Source: JAWLCQ01 sp041687095
GTDB lineage: Bacteria; Planctomycetota; Phycisphaerae; SM23-33
Assembly: GCA_041687095.1 (NCBI GenBank)
Contig: JAWLCQ010000040.1
Span: forward strand, 1-33,108
DNA: 33,108 nt
Reading direction: 5' to 3'
In this document: piece after piece, positions 22,761 through 30,072 of the stretch
Position numbering within the stretch: the first letter of the stretch is position 1
Layout of the letters: each line of letters opens with the position of its first letter
Made by a program: the position numbers and the translations under genes
The notes under the pieces: model-generated
Database searches by the model: none
The model's input: only the letters and a program-made list of their open reading frames with translations
Told to the model about the DNA's origin: nothing

Positions 22761-23054
22761 TCAGTCGTCCCACTCCCACTTCCCGTCGTCGTACTCCCAC
22801 TCGCCGTCGTCATCCCGCTTCCAGTCGCGATTCCGGTCCTCGTACTCGTACCGCTCGTCGCGGTCCCAGTCGTGCTTGCGGTCGCGGTCCTCGTACTCGT
22901 AGCGGTCGTCCCAGTCGTCGTCCCGCTCCCAGCGCCAGTCGTCGTCGCGGTCCTCGTACCCGTACTCGTCGTCGCCGTTGCATCCGGGCAGCACGCTCAT
23001 GCCCCCGAGCACCAGCACGAACAACCCGATTCCCAAAACGGTCCTGGTCTTCAT
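22761..23054 (-). CDS. lipoprotein with an Asp/Arg/Trp/Tyr-rich low-complexity tail
   Basis: 97 residues from the ATG at 23052-23054, with GGAAGGAG eight bases upstream. The lipobox GGMSVLPGC gives a lipidated Cys at residue 25. The remaining 72 residues consist almost only of D, E, R, W, Y, K and G. They carry two copies of a RYEYEDR(D/N)R(K/D) motif separated by a DWDRDE segment, and end WEYDDGKWEWDD. There is no hydrophobic core, so the tail is probably disordered. Signal peptide and lipobox (VLPGC versus ALPGC) resemble those of the lipoprotein at 21740-22162, supporting common origin. It is divergent from the purine gene; the two promoters share about 115 bases. Function unknown. Confidence 0.75.
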   Translation of the reverse strand: MKTRTVLGIGLFVLVLGGMSVLPGCNGDDEYGYEDRDDDWRWERDDDWDDRYEYEDRDRKHDWDRDERYEYEDRNRDWKRDDDGEWEYDDGKWEWDD

Positions 23055-23112
23055 GGTCGGTCTCCTTCCGGTCTGCTCGTGTTCCATTCATCATGATAGA
23101 TATGAAGGGGCC

Positions 23113-23141
23113 TTGTCCGCCGGGAAACGGGGCGGTAGAAT
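23113..23141 (+). promoter_or_regulatory. sigma-70-type promoter of the purS-purL fusion gene
   Basis: TTGTCC (23113-23118) and TAGAAT (23136-23141) are separated by the ideal 17 bases. Transcription would begin near 23148, leaving a leader of about 23 bases that contains GAGG before the ATG at 23171. Confidence 0.6.
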
Positions 23142-23170
23142 CCCATGCTTTACTGAGGACGACTACCGCC

Positions 23171-26170
23171 ATGGTTCATCGCATTGAAATTCGTTCGCGC
23201 GAGCAGTTCGGCGACCCGCACGCCCAGGGCGTGCTGCACCAGGTCCGCGAGATCGGCATTGCGTCGGTCGAAGCGGTCCGCTCGGTTCGCCTGTTCTTCC
23301 TGTACGGGGACCTGGACGCCCCGACGGCCGAGCGGGTCGCCCGCGAACTCCTCGCCGACCCCGTCGTCGAGGAGTTCCGCGTCCGGTCGCAGCCCGCCGG
23401 GCAGACCGAGCCGGTCCAGCCCGAGGGGACCCCGGGCGCCGCCCCCGCCCCGTCCCTCTCCCCCGAGGGAGAGGCCCCGGCGCAGCCGGGGGTGAGGGGG
23501 CCCTCCGAACCGGAGCAGGCCTCCGAAGCCCCCGCCCACCCCATCGAGGTCCACCTCAAGCCCGGGGTCATGGACCCGGTGGCCACGTCGGCCGAGCTGG
23601 CCATCCGCGACATGGGCCTGCCCCTCTCGTCCGTGCGGACGGGGCGGCGGTACGAGTTGCGGGGCGACGTCACCGACGAGCAGCGGCAGACCATCGCCCG
23701 CCGCCTCCTCGCCAACGCCGTCATCGAGGACGTCCACTACGCCCGCCACACCCCCGACGAGGTCCACGGGCACCGCTACGAACTCCGCCTCACCGACGTG
23801 CCCCTCCGGGACCTCGACGATGCGGGCCTGGAGCGCCTCAGCCGCGAGGGCCACCTGTTCCTGAGCCTCCCGGAGATGAAGGCCATCCAGGACTACTACC
23901 GCCGCGTCGGGCGCGAACCGCGGGACATCGAGCTGGAGACCCTCGCCCAGACCTGGAGCGAGCACTGCGTCCACAAGACGTTCCGCTCCGACGTCTGCCT
24001 CCGCGACGAGGCGGGCAACGTCGTCGAGCGGATCCCCAACCTCATCAAGAGCACGATCTTCGCCGCCACCGAGAAGCTCGCCAAGCCCTGGTGCATCAGC
24101 GTCTTCAAGGACAACGCGGGCGTCATCGAGTTCGACGAGACCGAGGCCGTCTGCTTCAAGGTCGAGACGCACAACCACCCCTCCGCCATCGAGCCCTACG
24201 GCGGGGCGAGCACGGGGATCGGGGGCGTGATCCGCGACCCGATGGGGACGGGCCTGGGCGCCCGCCCCGTCGCCAACACCGACGTCTTCTGCTTCGGCCC
24301 CCCGGACATGCCTGCCGAGTCCGTCCCCAAGGGCGTCCTGCACCCGCGGCGGGTGATGCGGGGCGTGGTGTCGGGGGTGCGGGACTACGGCAACCGCATG
24401 GGCATCCCGACGGTCAACGGGGCGGTCTACTTCGACGAGCGCTACCTGGGCAACCCGCTGGTGTTCTGCGGGACCGTGGGCATGATCCCGCGGGAGAAGT
24501 GCTTCAAGGAGGTCCAGCCCGGCGACGCCATCCTCGCCGTCGGTGGGCGCACCGGGCGCGACGGGATCCACGGGGCGACGTTCAGCTCCGCGGAGCTGAC
24601 CCACGAGCACGAGACGGAGTTCTCCCACGCGGTGCAGATCGGCAATGCGATCACCGAGAAGAAGATGCTCGACACGATCCTCCAGGCCCGCGACGAGGGG
24701 CTCTACACCGCCATCACCGACTGCGGGGCGGGCGGGTTCTCGTCGGCGGTGGGGGAGATGGGCGAGACGATCGGGGCGGAGGTCCACCTCGACCGCGCCC
24801 CTCTGAAGTACGCCGGGCTCTCCTACCCCGAGATCTGGATCTCCGAGGCCCAGGAGCGCATGGTCCTCTCCGTGCCCCAGGCGAACCTCGAGCGCATCCT
24901 CGAGATCTTCCGCTCCGAGTCCGTCGAGGCCACCGTCATCGGGACCTTCGGGACCGCGGACCGCATGCTGCGGCTGTTCTACGAGGGGACGCTCGTGGGC
25001 GAGCTGGAGATGGCGTTCCTCCACGAGGGCCTCCCCCGCCCCACCAAGGACGCGGTCTGGACCCAGCGCAACGTCCCCTCCCCCGCCCCCGCCGTCCGCG
25101 CGGACTACAGCGAGACGATCCTCAAGATCCTCTCCGCCCCCAACGTGGCGTCCAAGGAGTGGATCATCCGCCAGTACGACCACGAGGTCCAGGGCGGGTC
25201 CGTCGTCAAACCGCTCGTGGGCGTGACGGAGGATGGCCCCGGTGATGCCGCCGTCGTGCGCCCGCGCCTCGCCTCGCGGAAGGGCTTGGCGATCTCGTGC
25301 GGGATGAACCCCCTGCTGGGCGACCTGGACCCCTACCAGTCCGCCCTGCACGCGGTGGACGAGGCCCTCCGCAACGCCATCAGCGTCGGGGGCAACCTCG
25401 ACCGTACCGCCATCCTCGACAACTTCTGCTGGGGCAACTGCAACAAGCCCGACCGCATGGGCTCACTGGTGCTGGCGGCCAAGGCCTGCTACGACGCGGC
25501 CATGGCGTACGGGACCCCGTTCGTCTCGGGCAAGGACTCGCTCAACAACGAGTTCCAGACCGACAGCGGGCAGACCATCGCCATTCCGCCCACGCTGCTC
25601 ATCAGCGCCATCAGCGTGATCGACGACGTCGCCCGCTGCGTCACCGCCGACGCCAAGGAGCCCGGGAACTCCCTGTTCCTGCTGGGCCGCACCGGGCGGC
25701 GGCTGGGCGGGTCGCACGTCCTCCGCGTCGAGGGCGTCGAGAGCGGGACCGATGTGCCCCAGGTGGACCTGGCGACGAACCTTCGCGTGATGCGGGCGCT
25801 GCAGGCCGCCATCGCCGCCGGCGCGGTCCGCGCCTGCCACGACCTGTCCGAGGGCGGGCTCGCCGTCGCGGCGACGGAGATGGCCTTCAGCGGCGGGTGC
25901 GGGATCGAGATCGAGCTTCCCGCCGTGCCCGGGGACGCCTCGACGGCCGCCGAGCGCCTCTTCGCCGAGGACGCCGGACGGTTCCTCGTCGAGGTGGCCC
26001 CCGCGCACTACGACGCCTTCGTCCGCGCCGTCCGCGACTGCCCCTTCGGGGAGATCGGCCGCGTCACCGACACCCGCCGCGCCGTCTTCCGCGAAGGCGC
26101 CAAGACCGTCGCCGCCCTGCCCCTCGACGCCGCCCGCGCCGCCTGGCAGAGCACGTTCCAGGAGTCCTGA
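23171..26170 (+). CDS. purL: phosphoribosylformylglycinamidine synthase, PurS-PurS-PurL fusion
   Basis: 999 residues; the ATG at 23171 is chosen because MVHRIEIRSREQ starts the first domain, although the ribosome site (GAGG) is weak. It converts FGAR, ATP and glutamine-derived ammonia to FGAM in purine synthesis. Residues of about 1-75 and 124-195 are two PurS-like modules (VHQVREIGIASVEAVRS-type and LAIRDMGLPLSSVRTGRRYE). They are followed by a small-type PurL: ETLAQTWSEHCVHKTF near 256 (catalytic His region), KVETHNHPSAIEPYGGAS near 331, DCGAGGFSSAVGEMGE near 517, SGKDSLNNE near 786 and CHDLSEGGLAVAATEM near 889. Two fused PurS copies would mimic the PurS dimer in one chain. The inter-PurS linker (residues of about 95-112) is encoded by a REP-like sequence. 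No glutaminase domain is present; that is supplied by purQ. Confidence 0.93.
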   Translation: MVHRIEIRSREQFGDPHAQGVLHQVREIGIASVEAVRSVRLFFLYGDLDAPTAERVARELLADPVVEEFRVRSQPAGQTEPVQPEGTPGAAPAPSLSPEGEAPAQPGVRGPSEPEQASEAPAHPIEVHLKPGVMDPVATSAELAIRDMGLPLSSVRTGRRYELRGDVTDEQRQTIARRLLANAVIEDVHYARHTPDEVHGHRYELRLTDVPLRDLDDAGLERLSREGHLFLSLPEMKAIQDYYRRVGREPRDIELETLAQTWSEHCVHKTFRSDVCLRDEAGNVVERIPNLIKSTIFAATEKLAKPWCISVFKDNAGVIEFDETEAVCFKVETHNHPSAIEPYGGASTGIGGVIRDPMGTGLGARPVANTDVFCFGPPDMPAESVPKGVLHPRRVMRGVVSGVRDYGNRMGIPTVNGAVYFDERYLGNPLVFCGTVGMIPREKCFKEVQPGDAILAVGGRTGRDGIHGATFSSAELTHEHETEFSHAVQIGNAITEKKMLDTILQARDEGLYTAITDCGAGGFSSAVGEMGETIGAEVHLDRAPLKYAGLSYPEIWISEAQERMVLSVPQANLERILEIFRSESVEATVIGTFGTADRMLRLFYEGTLVGELEMAFLHEGLPRPTKDAVWTQRNVPSPAPAVRADYSETILKILSAPNVASKEWIIRQYDHEVQGGSVVKPLVGVTEDGPGDAAVVRPRLASRKGLAISCGMNPLLGDLDPYQSALHAVDEALRNAISVGGNLDRTAILDNFCWGNCNKPDRMGSLVLAAKACYDAAMAYGTPFVSGKDSLNNEFQTDSGQTIAIPPTLLISAISVIDDVARCVTADAKEPGNSLFLLGRTGRRLGGSHVLRVEGVESGTDVPQVDLATNLRVMRALQAAIAAGAVRACHDLSEGGLAVAATEMAFSGGCGIEIELPAVPGDASTAAERLFAEDAGRFLVEVAPAHYDAFVRAVRDCPFGEIGRVTDTRRAVFREGAKTVAALPLDAARAAWQSTFQES
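23454..23505 (+). repeat. REP-like element inside purL, in the PurS-PurS linker
   Basis: CCCTCTCCCCCGAGGGAGAG (from 23454), then GCGCAGC, then GGTGAGGGGGCCCT matches the intergenic element at 256-311 along its whole length, including the terminal palindrome. It is translated in frame as part of a Pro/Glu/Gly linker (LSPEGEAPAQPGVRGPSEP). The surrounding linker is also Pro/Ala/Glu-rich, so insertion there would be tolerated. Confidence 0.75.
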
Positions 26171-26173
26171 CCC

Positions 26174-26659
26174 GTGGCCGACGCCGTCTACACCCTCCGC
26201 GACGCGACCCCCGGCGATGCCCGGGCGGTGGTCCGCCTGTGGGAGCGCATGGCCCGCCAGCACCAGGACTACGACCGCGACGTGTGGTGCTGGTCGCACG
26301 ACGCCGCCGTCCACTGGGAGGACGTCTTCCGCCGTCAGGTCGGCAAGCCCGACATGGTGCATCTCGTCGCGTGCGACGCGGGGGGAGCGATCGTGGGCTT
26401 CACCGTGGGGTGCGTGAAGGACGCCCCCGCCATCTTCACCTCCAAGCGGATCGGGGAGGTGTGGGACCTGCTGGTGCATCCGGACCACCGGGGGCACGGG
26501 CTGGCGACGCGGTTGATGGAGCGGACGTTTGAGGCCCTCAAGGCCCGCGGGGCCACGTGCGTGATCCTGCACGTGTCGCTGCAGAACGAGTCGGCGATCC
26601 GCCTGTACGAGAAAATAGGCATGCGCCCGGTGATGTACCGGATGTACCGCAGCCTGTAG
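26174..26659 (+). CDS. GNAT-family N-acetyltransferase
   Basis: 161 residues from a GTG start at 26174, three bases after the purL stop. The ribosome site AGGAG lies inside the last purL codons, so translation is coupled. The acetyl-CoA-binding motif is clear: EVWDLLVHPDHRGHGLATRL (RGHGLA matching the R/Q-x-x-G-x-G/A pyrophosphate loop) near residues 97-117. The usual closing segment is CVILHVSLQNESAIRLYEKI then GMRPVMYRMY. The N-terminus (YTLRDATPGDARAVVRLWER) is also standard GNAT. The acceptor is unknown; the family includes enzymes acetylating small amines and protein N-termini. Co-transcription with purL may be incidental. The stop codon overlaps a 16-base hairpin. Confidence 0.88.
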   Translation: MADAVYTLRDATPGDARAVVRLWERMARQHQDYDRDVWCWSHDAAVHWEDVFRRQVGKPDMVHLVACDAGGAIVGFTVGCVKDAPAIFTSKRIGEVWDLLVHPDHRGHGLATRLMERTFEALKARGATCVILHVSLQNESAIRLYEKIGMRPVMYRMYRSL

Positions 26660-26699
26660 TGTTCCGCGGGCGGCCGCAGACGCCCGCCCGCGGAACACT
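26658..26699. terminator. strong hairpin overlapping the acetyltransferase stop codon
   Basis: AGTGTTCCGCGGGCGG (26658-26673) is the perfect complement of CCGCCCGCGGAACACT (26684-26699) around a 10-base loop. The left arm starts inside the TAG stop. No T-run follows. It may end transcription of the purL operon or protect its 3' end, or be the edge of a palindromic repeat. Confidence 0.55.
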
Positions 26700-26729
26700 G
26701 CAGAAGAAAGCTGCCCGGTCGCCGCGGCC

Positions 26730-26762
26730 GGGTGCCACGGCTGCGCTGTGTGCAGCCGTGCG
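26730..26762. repeat. GGGTGCCACGGCTG palindromic element, copy 2
   Basis: GGGTGCCACGGCTGCGCTGT followed by GTGCAGCCGTGC matches 6631-6662 with few changes. The hairpin CACGGCTG/CAGCCGTG is conserved, while the loop differs. The outer arms of copy 1 are missing here. Confidence 0.7.
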
Positions 26763-26804
26763 GAACCGCCTGGATGCCGTGGTCAGCGTGGACGTCGCGG
26801 CTGG

Positions 26805-26850
26805 CGCGGGTGCTGTGGTTCGCGGAGCGAAGCGAAGCAACCACGTCGTT
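26805..26850. repeat. dispersed intergenic repeat, copy C (partial)
   Basis: GCGGGTGCTGTGGTTCGCGG, then AGCGAAGCGAAGCAACCACG, corresponds to the core of copies A and B. The hairpin arms GTGGTT and AACCAC are kept. Similarity fades after the ACCACGTC end. Confidence 0.65.
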
Positions 26851-26958
26851 CGCTCCAAGTGAAGCGCCCCCGAACTGTGTCCGGGGGGTGCGCCGGATCG
26901 AAGGAAACCGCAGGATCTCGGAAGAACCGCACAGAGGCGAGTTGATTCCTCTCCTCTC

Positions 26959-26988
26959 TGCGTCCTCCGCGTCTCTGCGGCCGATCCG
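26959..26988. repeat. short dispersed repeat, copy 2 (CTCCGCGTCTCTGCGG)
   Basis: CTGCGTCCTCCGCG followed by TCTCTGCGGCCGATCC matches copy 1 at 6826-6854 with one extra base and few substitutions. Function is unknown. Confidence 0.6.
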
Positions 26989-27003
26989 TTCGGGTCTGGC
27001 AGA

Positions 27004-27038
27004 TTGGCAATTGGCAATTGGCAATTGGAAGTTGGCAA
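27004..27038. repeat. heptamer tandem repeat (TTGGCAA)
   Basis: Five 7-base units: TTGGCAA three times, TTGGAAG, then TTGGCAA. It lies 22 bases before the purQ start. It has the same unit length as the GAGGTGA tracts but a different sequence. Such heptamer tracts can change length by slippage and could alter purQ leader length. Confidence 0.75.
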
Positions 27039-27060
27039 CTAGATCGTTGAGGTAGGACGG

Positions 27061-27846
27061 ATGTCGAAACCGAGAGCGTGGGTGCTGCGGGCGGCGGGGA
27101 CGAACTGCGACCGGGAGACCGAGTACGCGCTGCAGGAGGTGGGTTTTGCCGCCGAGCGCGTCCACGTCTACCGCGCCATGGAGAACCCCGCGGTCCTGCA
27201 GGACGTGCAACTGCTCGTCATCCCGGGCGGGTTCAGCTACGGCGACGACGTGTCGGCCGGCAAGATCCTCGCCAACCAGATGCTCCACCGCCTCAGCGAC
27301 GCGCTCAACGCGCACCTCGACGGGGGCAAGCTCGTGCTGGGCATCTGCAACGGGTTCCAGGTGATGCTCAAGGCCGGCCTCGTCCCCGCGGGCCGCGTCG
27401 ACCCCGCGACGGCGGGCACGGACGTCACGCTCGCCTGGAACGATTCGGGCCGCTTCGAGGACCGCTGGGTCCACCTGCGGGTGGACAGCGACCGCTGCGC
27501 GTTCCTGCCCCCCGGGGAGGTCCTCGCCCTGCCCATCGCCCACGGGGAGGGCAAGTTCGTCCCCCGCGACGACGAGGTCCTGCAGCGCCTCCGCGATGGT
27601 CACCAACTCGCCCTGCGCTACTGCGACCCCGAGGGCAACGCGGGCCCCTACCCGGTGAACCCCAACGGTAGCATCGACGACGTCGCCGGCCTCTGCGATC
27701 CCACCGGCCGGGCCTTCGCCCTCATGCCCCACCCGGAGCGCTTCTTCGACATCACCCACCACCCCCAATGGACCCGCGGCGGCGTGAAGCGCGCGGACGG
27801 CCGGCTGATCTTCGAACGCGCCTTCGAGTACCTCACGCGGACGTAA
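27061..27846 (+). CDS. purQ: phosphoribosylformylglycinamidine synthase, glutaminase subunit
   Basis: 261 residues from the ATG at 27061, with GAGGTAGG upstream. It is a class I glutamine amidotransferase that feeds ammonia to PurL. The oxyanion region VIPGGFSYGDDVSAG (near residue 60), the nucleophile elbow GICNGFQVMLKAGL (Cys near residue 97) and the His-Glu pair in ALMPHPERFFD (near 225) are all present. The PurQ-specific motif NPNGSIDDVAGLCDPTGRAF is also clear. Length is typical of stand-alone PurQ proteins. It is separated from the purL gene by the acetyltransferase and a 401-base repeat-rich gap, so it probably has its own promoter. Downstream the sequence changes abruptly to lower G+C. 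Confidence 0.95.
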   Translation: MSKPRAWVLRAAGTNCDRETEYALQEVGFAAERVHVYRAMENPAVLQDVQLLVIPGGFSYGDDVSAGKILANQMLHRLSDALNAHLDGGKLVLGICNGFQVMLKAGLVPAGRVDPATAGTDVTLAWNDSGRFEDRWVHLRVDSDRCAFLPPGEVLALPIAHGEGKFVPRDDEVLQRLRDGHQLALRYCDPEGNAGPYPVNPNGSIDDVAGLCDPTGRAFALMPHPERFFDITHHPQWTRGGVKRADGRLIFERAFEYLTRT

Positions 27847-27863
27847 GGGGGGGACGTTTGCGA

Positions 27864-27892
27864 TTGCTGCGGTTGCCTCTCACGCTTATTAT
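27864..27892 (+). promoter_or_regulatory. sigma-70-type promoter of the DUF262/RelA-like operon
   Basis: TTGCTG (27864-27869) and TATTAT (27887-27892) are 17 bases apart, just inside the low-G+C island. The transcript would start near 27899 and have a leader of about 115 bases, long enough for regulation, although no structure stands out. Confidence 0.5.
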
Positions 27893-28014
27893 CTGGTTAC
27901 CGTTTGCGACGGGTAGTAAGGAAACAGGTCACTGAGACTCGTGAGAGCCTCCTCTACCTCTACATGTGCTGTGGGTCTCGGTTCTAGAGAGAACGCGTGA
28001 GAAAGGCGGAACGA

Positions 28015-29052
28015 ATGGGTAGGAAGCAGAATTTTCAACCTATTGCTTGGTTCTACGACCTGTACAAGCGTGATCGTCTAGACCTGAACCCTCCATATCA
28101 ACGGCGTAGCGTATGGAATCAAGCCTTCAAGGACTATTTCATAGAAACAGTTCTTCTTGAGTATCCTGCGCCCGCGATCTTTCTCTACGAGGATATATCG
28201 CCTGATGGCGTCGCGACCTACCACGTGGTTGATGGAAAGCAACGGCTAACTACGATTTTCGAGTTCGTCGACAATCTTTTTCCTGTGAGCGATTCCTCCT
28301 CTCGCTCTGAACTCGGCGGGCGGTACTTCAAAGACCTGAATGACGACACGAAGAAGACGCTGTGGGCATACCAGTTTTCCGTCGAATACCTTCCAAGCAC
28401 CGAAGATGCCGTCGTGAACAACATCTTCGACCGTATCAACAGGAACGTAGCACGACTGACACCACAGGAACTGCGCCATGCTCGGTACGATGGTGTCTTC
28501 ATCACCGCGGCTGAAGATCTTGCGATGTGGATGCAGAAGACTCTTCCCCAAGGCTTTCCTAACATTGCTGACAGGTCGCGGAAGCAAATGAAGGATGTAG
28601 AATTTGTTGCGCAGGTACTTCTTCTTCTTGAGGAGGGGCCGAAAGGATATTCGACGGCGCAGCTGGATGATGCCTTTGCGGCGCGGGATACTGACTGGGA
28701 GGCCGGAGACGACGTAATCAGTCGCTTTAGGATGACTGTCGAGTATTTGCGCGATATTCTTGATATGACGCCGGAGGGGCCAAGCCTTTCGAGAAGCCGC
28801 ATTAGAAATCAGGCGGACTGCTATTCGCTGATAGGCGCGATAGATGGGCTTGAGCGGGTCAAGCGTAAGCCCACCAGTATTGTTGCAGCCGCTAAACTGC
28901 AGAGGTTTGTTCAAGACGTGGAGAATGAACTGGTCCGCGGGACATGTGAGGATGTGGGAGCGTATTATGAGGCCGCACGGTCGGCGTCTAACGACTCTAC
29001 TCCGAGGCAGGTACGCGTAGATATCATGAAGAAAGTTCTGGCGAAGGTGTAG
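28015..29052 (+). CDS. DUF262 (GmrSD/ParB-like N-terminal domain) protein
   Basis: 345 residues from the ATG at 28015, with GAAAGG upstream; a GTG at 27997 in the same frame is an alternative. The N-terminal half is DUF262: LDLNPPYQRRSVWNQAFKDY near residue 25, then TYHVVDGKQRLTTIFEFVD near 65 (the D-G-x-Q-R motif), then NNIFDRINRNVARLTPQELR near 135. DUF262 is related to ParB/sulfiredoxin-like folds and occurs in GmrS and other phage-defence proteins, where it binds or hydrolyses nucleotides and helps cut DNA. The C-terminal HNH (DUF1524) domain of full GmrSD enzymes is not visible, so this is a short stand-alone form. The next gene starts nine bases after its stop and uses a ribosome site overlapping it, so the two are co-expressed. 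Confidence 0.85.
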   Translation: MGRKQNFQPIAWFYDLYKRDRLDLNPPYQRRSVWNQAFKDYFIETVLLEYPAPAIFLYEDISPDGVATYHVVDGKQRLTTIFEFVDNLFPVSDSSSRSELGGRYFKDLNDDTKKTLWAYQFSVEYLPSTEDAVVNNIFDRINRNVARLTPQELRHARYDGVFITAAEDLAMWMQKTLPQGFPNIADRSRKQMKDVEFVAQVLLLLEEGPKGYSTAQLDDAFAARDTDWEAGDDVISRFRMTVEYLRDILDMTPEGPSLSRSRIRNQADCYSLIGAIDGLERVKRKPTSIVAAAKLQRFVQDVENELVRGTCEDVGAYYEAARSASNDSTPRQVRVDIMKKVLAKV

Positions 29053-29061
29053 GAGGGGTCC

Positions 29062-30072
29062 ATGATTGTCCCTGCCGAAATAGCCCGGAGGTATCAGGAA
29101 GTACTACCGCTTGTTCGGGCCGCAGGGGATAGGGTGTCTGACATTCTCTTGGGTTACTGCCGAAGAGAGGGCTTTGCGTTTGCGGGTCGCATTAAAGATA
29201 TGATCTCCGTTGCAGAGAAGATTGAGTCTGGCCGCTTTGCTTCTTGGTCCGACTTGGACGATCTCTATGCAGGCACCATCATCGTCCCCTTGGTCACCGA
29301 TGAACCAAAGATTCTCTCGTTCCTAGAAGACACCTTTGTCGTTGACGTGAAGCGTTTGCGAGGGCAAGCAAAGAAGGATCCGGAGGTGTTTCGGTTCGAT
29401 TCGTCACGGATCATCGCACGCTTGAGGCCTTCTGGATCTGCAAGTGATGAGGTAGCAGGTAATGTGTCGAATGTGAGATTTGAGGTCCAGATCAAGACGG
29501 CGTTCGAGTATGCATGGAGTACAGCAACGCATGCTCTTGCGTACAAGGCAGGCGAGATCGATTGGCGACGGCAGCGTTTGGCCGCGCAGTTGAAGGCTGC
29601 GGTAGAGCAACTCGATATGCTCATTGTAGGATATGACAGTGTGCTATCTCTGGTGGATGGGTGCGAGTGGCCGTCCTTATCGGACAAGATGGAGATTGCC
29701 GCATTCTTTAAGAGACTGTTAGCAGAGAGCCGTTTGCCCGCAGAGTATGCTCCAAAAGATTGGACGAGATGTGCCGAGAACATATACGCCGTCTTCTTAA
29801 TGTATGCAGGGAAATACAGCAGAAGCATGCAAGCACAGAGGCTCCAAGTGCTTGGTGAGTATCTTGGACGCATAGAGTCGGCAGCTAAGGAGCTTGGGTT
29901 AGAGAGAATACCTCGTTCGCTATCCTTGACTCAGTTTGTGCATGGTGTATTAGGCTCCAACTATGTGTTGCCGGAATCTGGGAGTCCCATGCCAGTGGTA
30001 GGGCAAGAGACATTGGCAACGCTCTTTCCCTGCTATCGAAGCAGTTGTCCGGAGTTCGATGTGAATGGATAG
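29062..30072 (+). CDS. RelA/SpoT-type nucleotidyltransferase-domain protein
   Basis: 336 residues from the ATG at 29062; AGGAGGGG overlaps the stop of the DUF262 gene. Residues of about 20-160 resemble the (p)ppGpp synthetase fold: FAGRIKDMISVAEKIESG near 36 (the R-x-K G-loop region), then SWSDLDDLYAGTIIVPLV near 60 (canonical D-x-x-G-x-R), then VRFEVQIKTAFEYAWSTATH near 140 (the E-V-Q-I-R-T and W..H block with the catalytic Glu). Two usual positions look changed: the Arg after AG is Thr, and the Y-R-S-L-H stacking motif reads FDSSR. The remaining 170 residues are helical and unrecognised. Possible activities are alarmone synthesis, tRNA pyrophosphorylation or a toxin-type variant. Tight coupling to a DUF262 partner suggests a defence or stress module. 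Confidence 0.8.
   Translation: MIVPAEIARRYQEVLPLVRAAGDRVSDILLGYCRREGFAFAGRIKDMISVAEKIESGRFASWSDLDDLYAGTIIVPLVTDEPKILSFLEDTFVVDVKRLRGQAKKDPEVFRFDSSRIIARLRPSGSASDEVAGNVSNVRFEVQIKTAFEYAWSTATHALAYKAGEIDWRRQRLAAQLKAAVEQLDMLIVGYDSVLSLVDGCEWPSLSDKMEIAAFFKRLLAESRLPAEYAPKDWTRCAENIYAVFLMYAGKYSRSMQAQRLQVLGEYLGRIESAAKELGLERIPRSLSLTQFVHGVLGSNYVLPESGSPMPVVGQETLATLFPCYRSSCPEFDVNG

Larger units (their letters stand above)
26660..27060. other. 401-base gap between the acetyltransferase and purQ, filled with repeats
   Basis: Going rightwards there is the hairpin at 26658-26699, a GGGTGCCACGGCTG element (26730-26762), copy C of the dispersed repeat (26805-26850), the CTCCGCGTCTCTGCGG motif (26959-26988) and five TTGGCAA-type heptamers (27004-27038). 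No coding frame is credible here. At least four different repeat families occupy this one gap, making it an insertion hot spot. Confidence 0.7.

Noticed and set aside
23150..25351. A 733-codon minus-strand frame opposite purL
   Set aside because: purL motifs on the plus strand are unmistakable; the antisense translation has no recognisable domain.
27847..28014. A tRNA or attachment site at the left edge of the island
   Set aside because: No cloverleaf or matching direct repeat at the other edge was found, so no integration site can be claimed.
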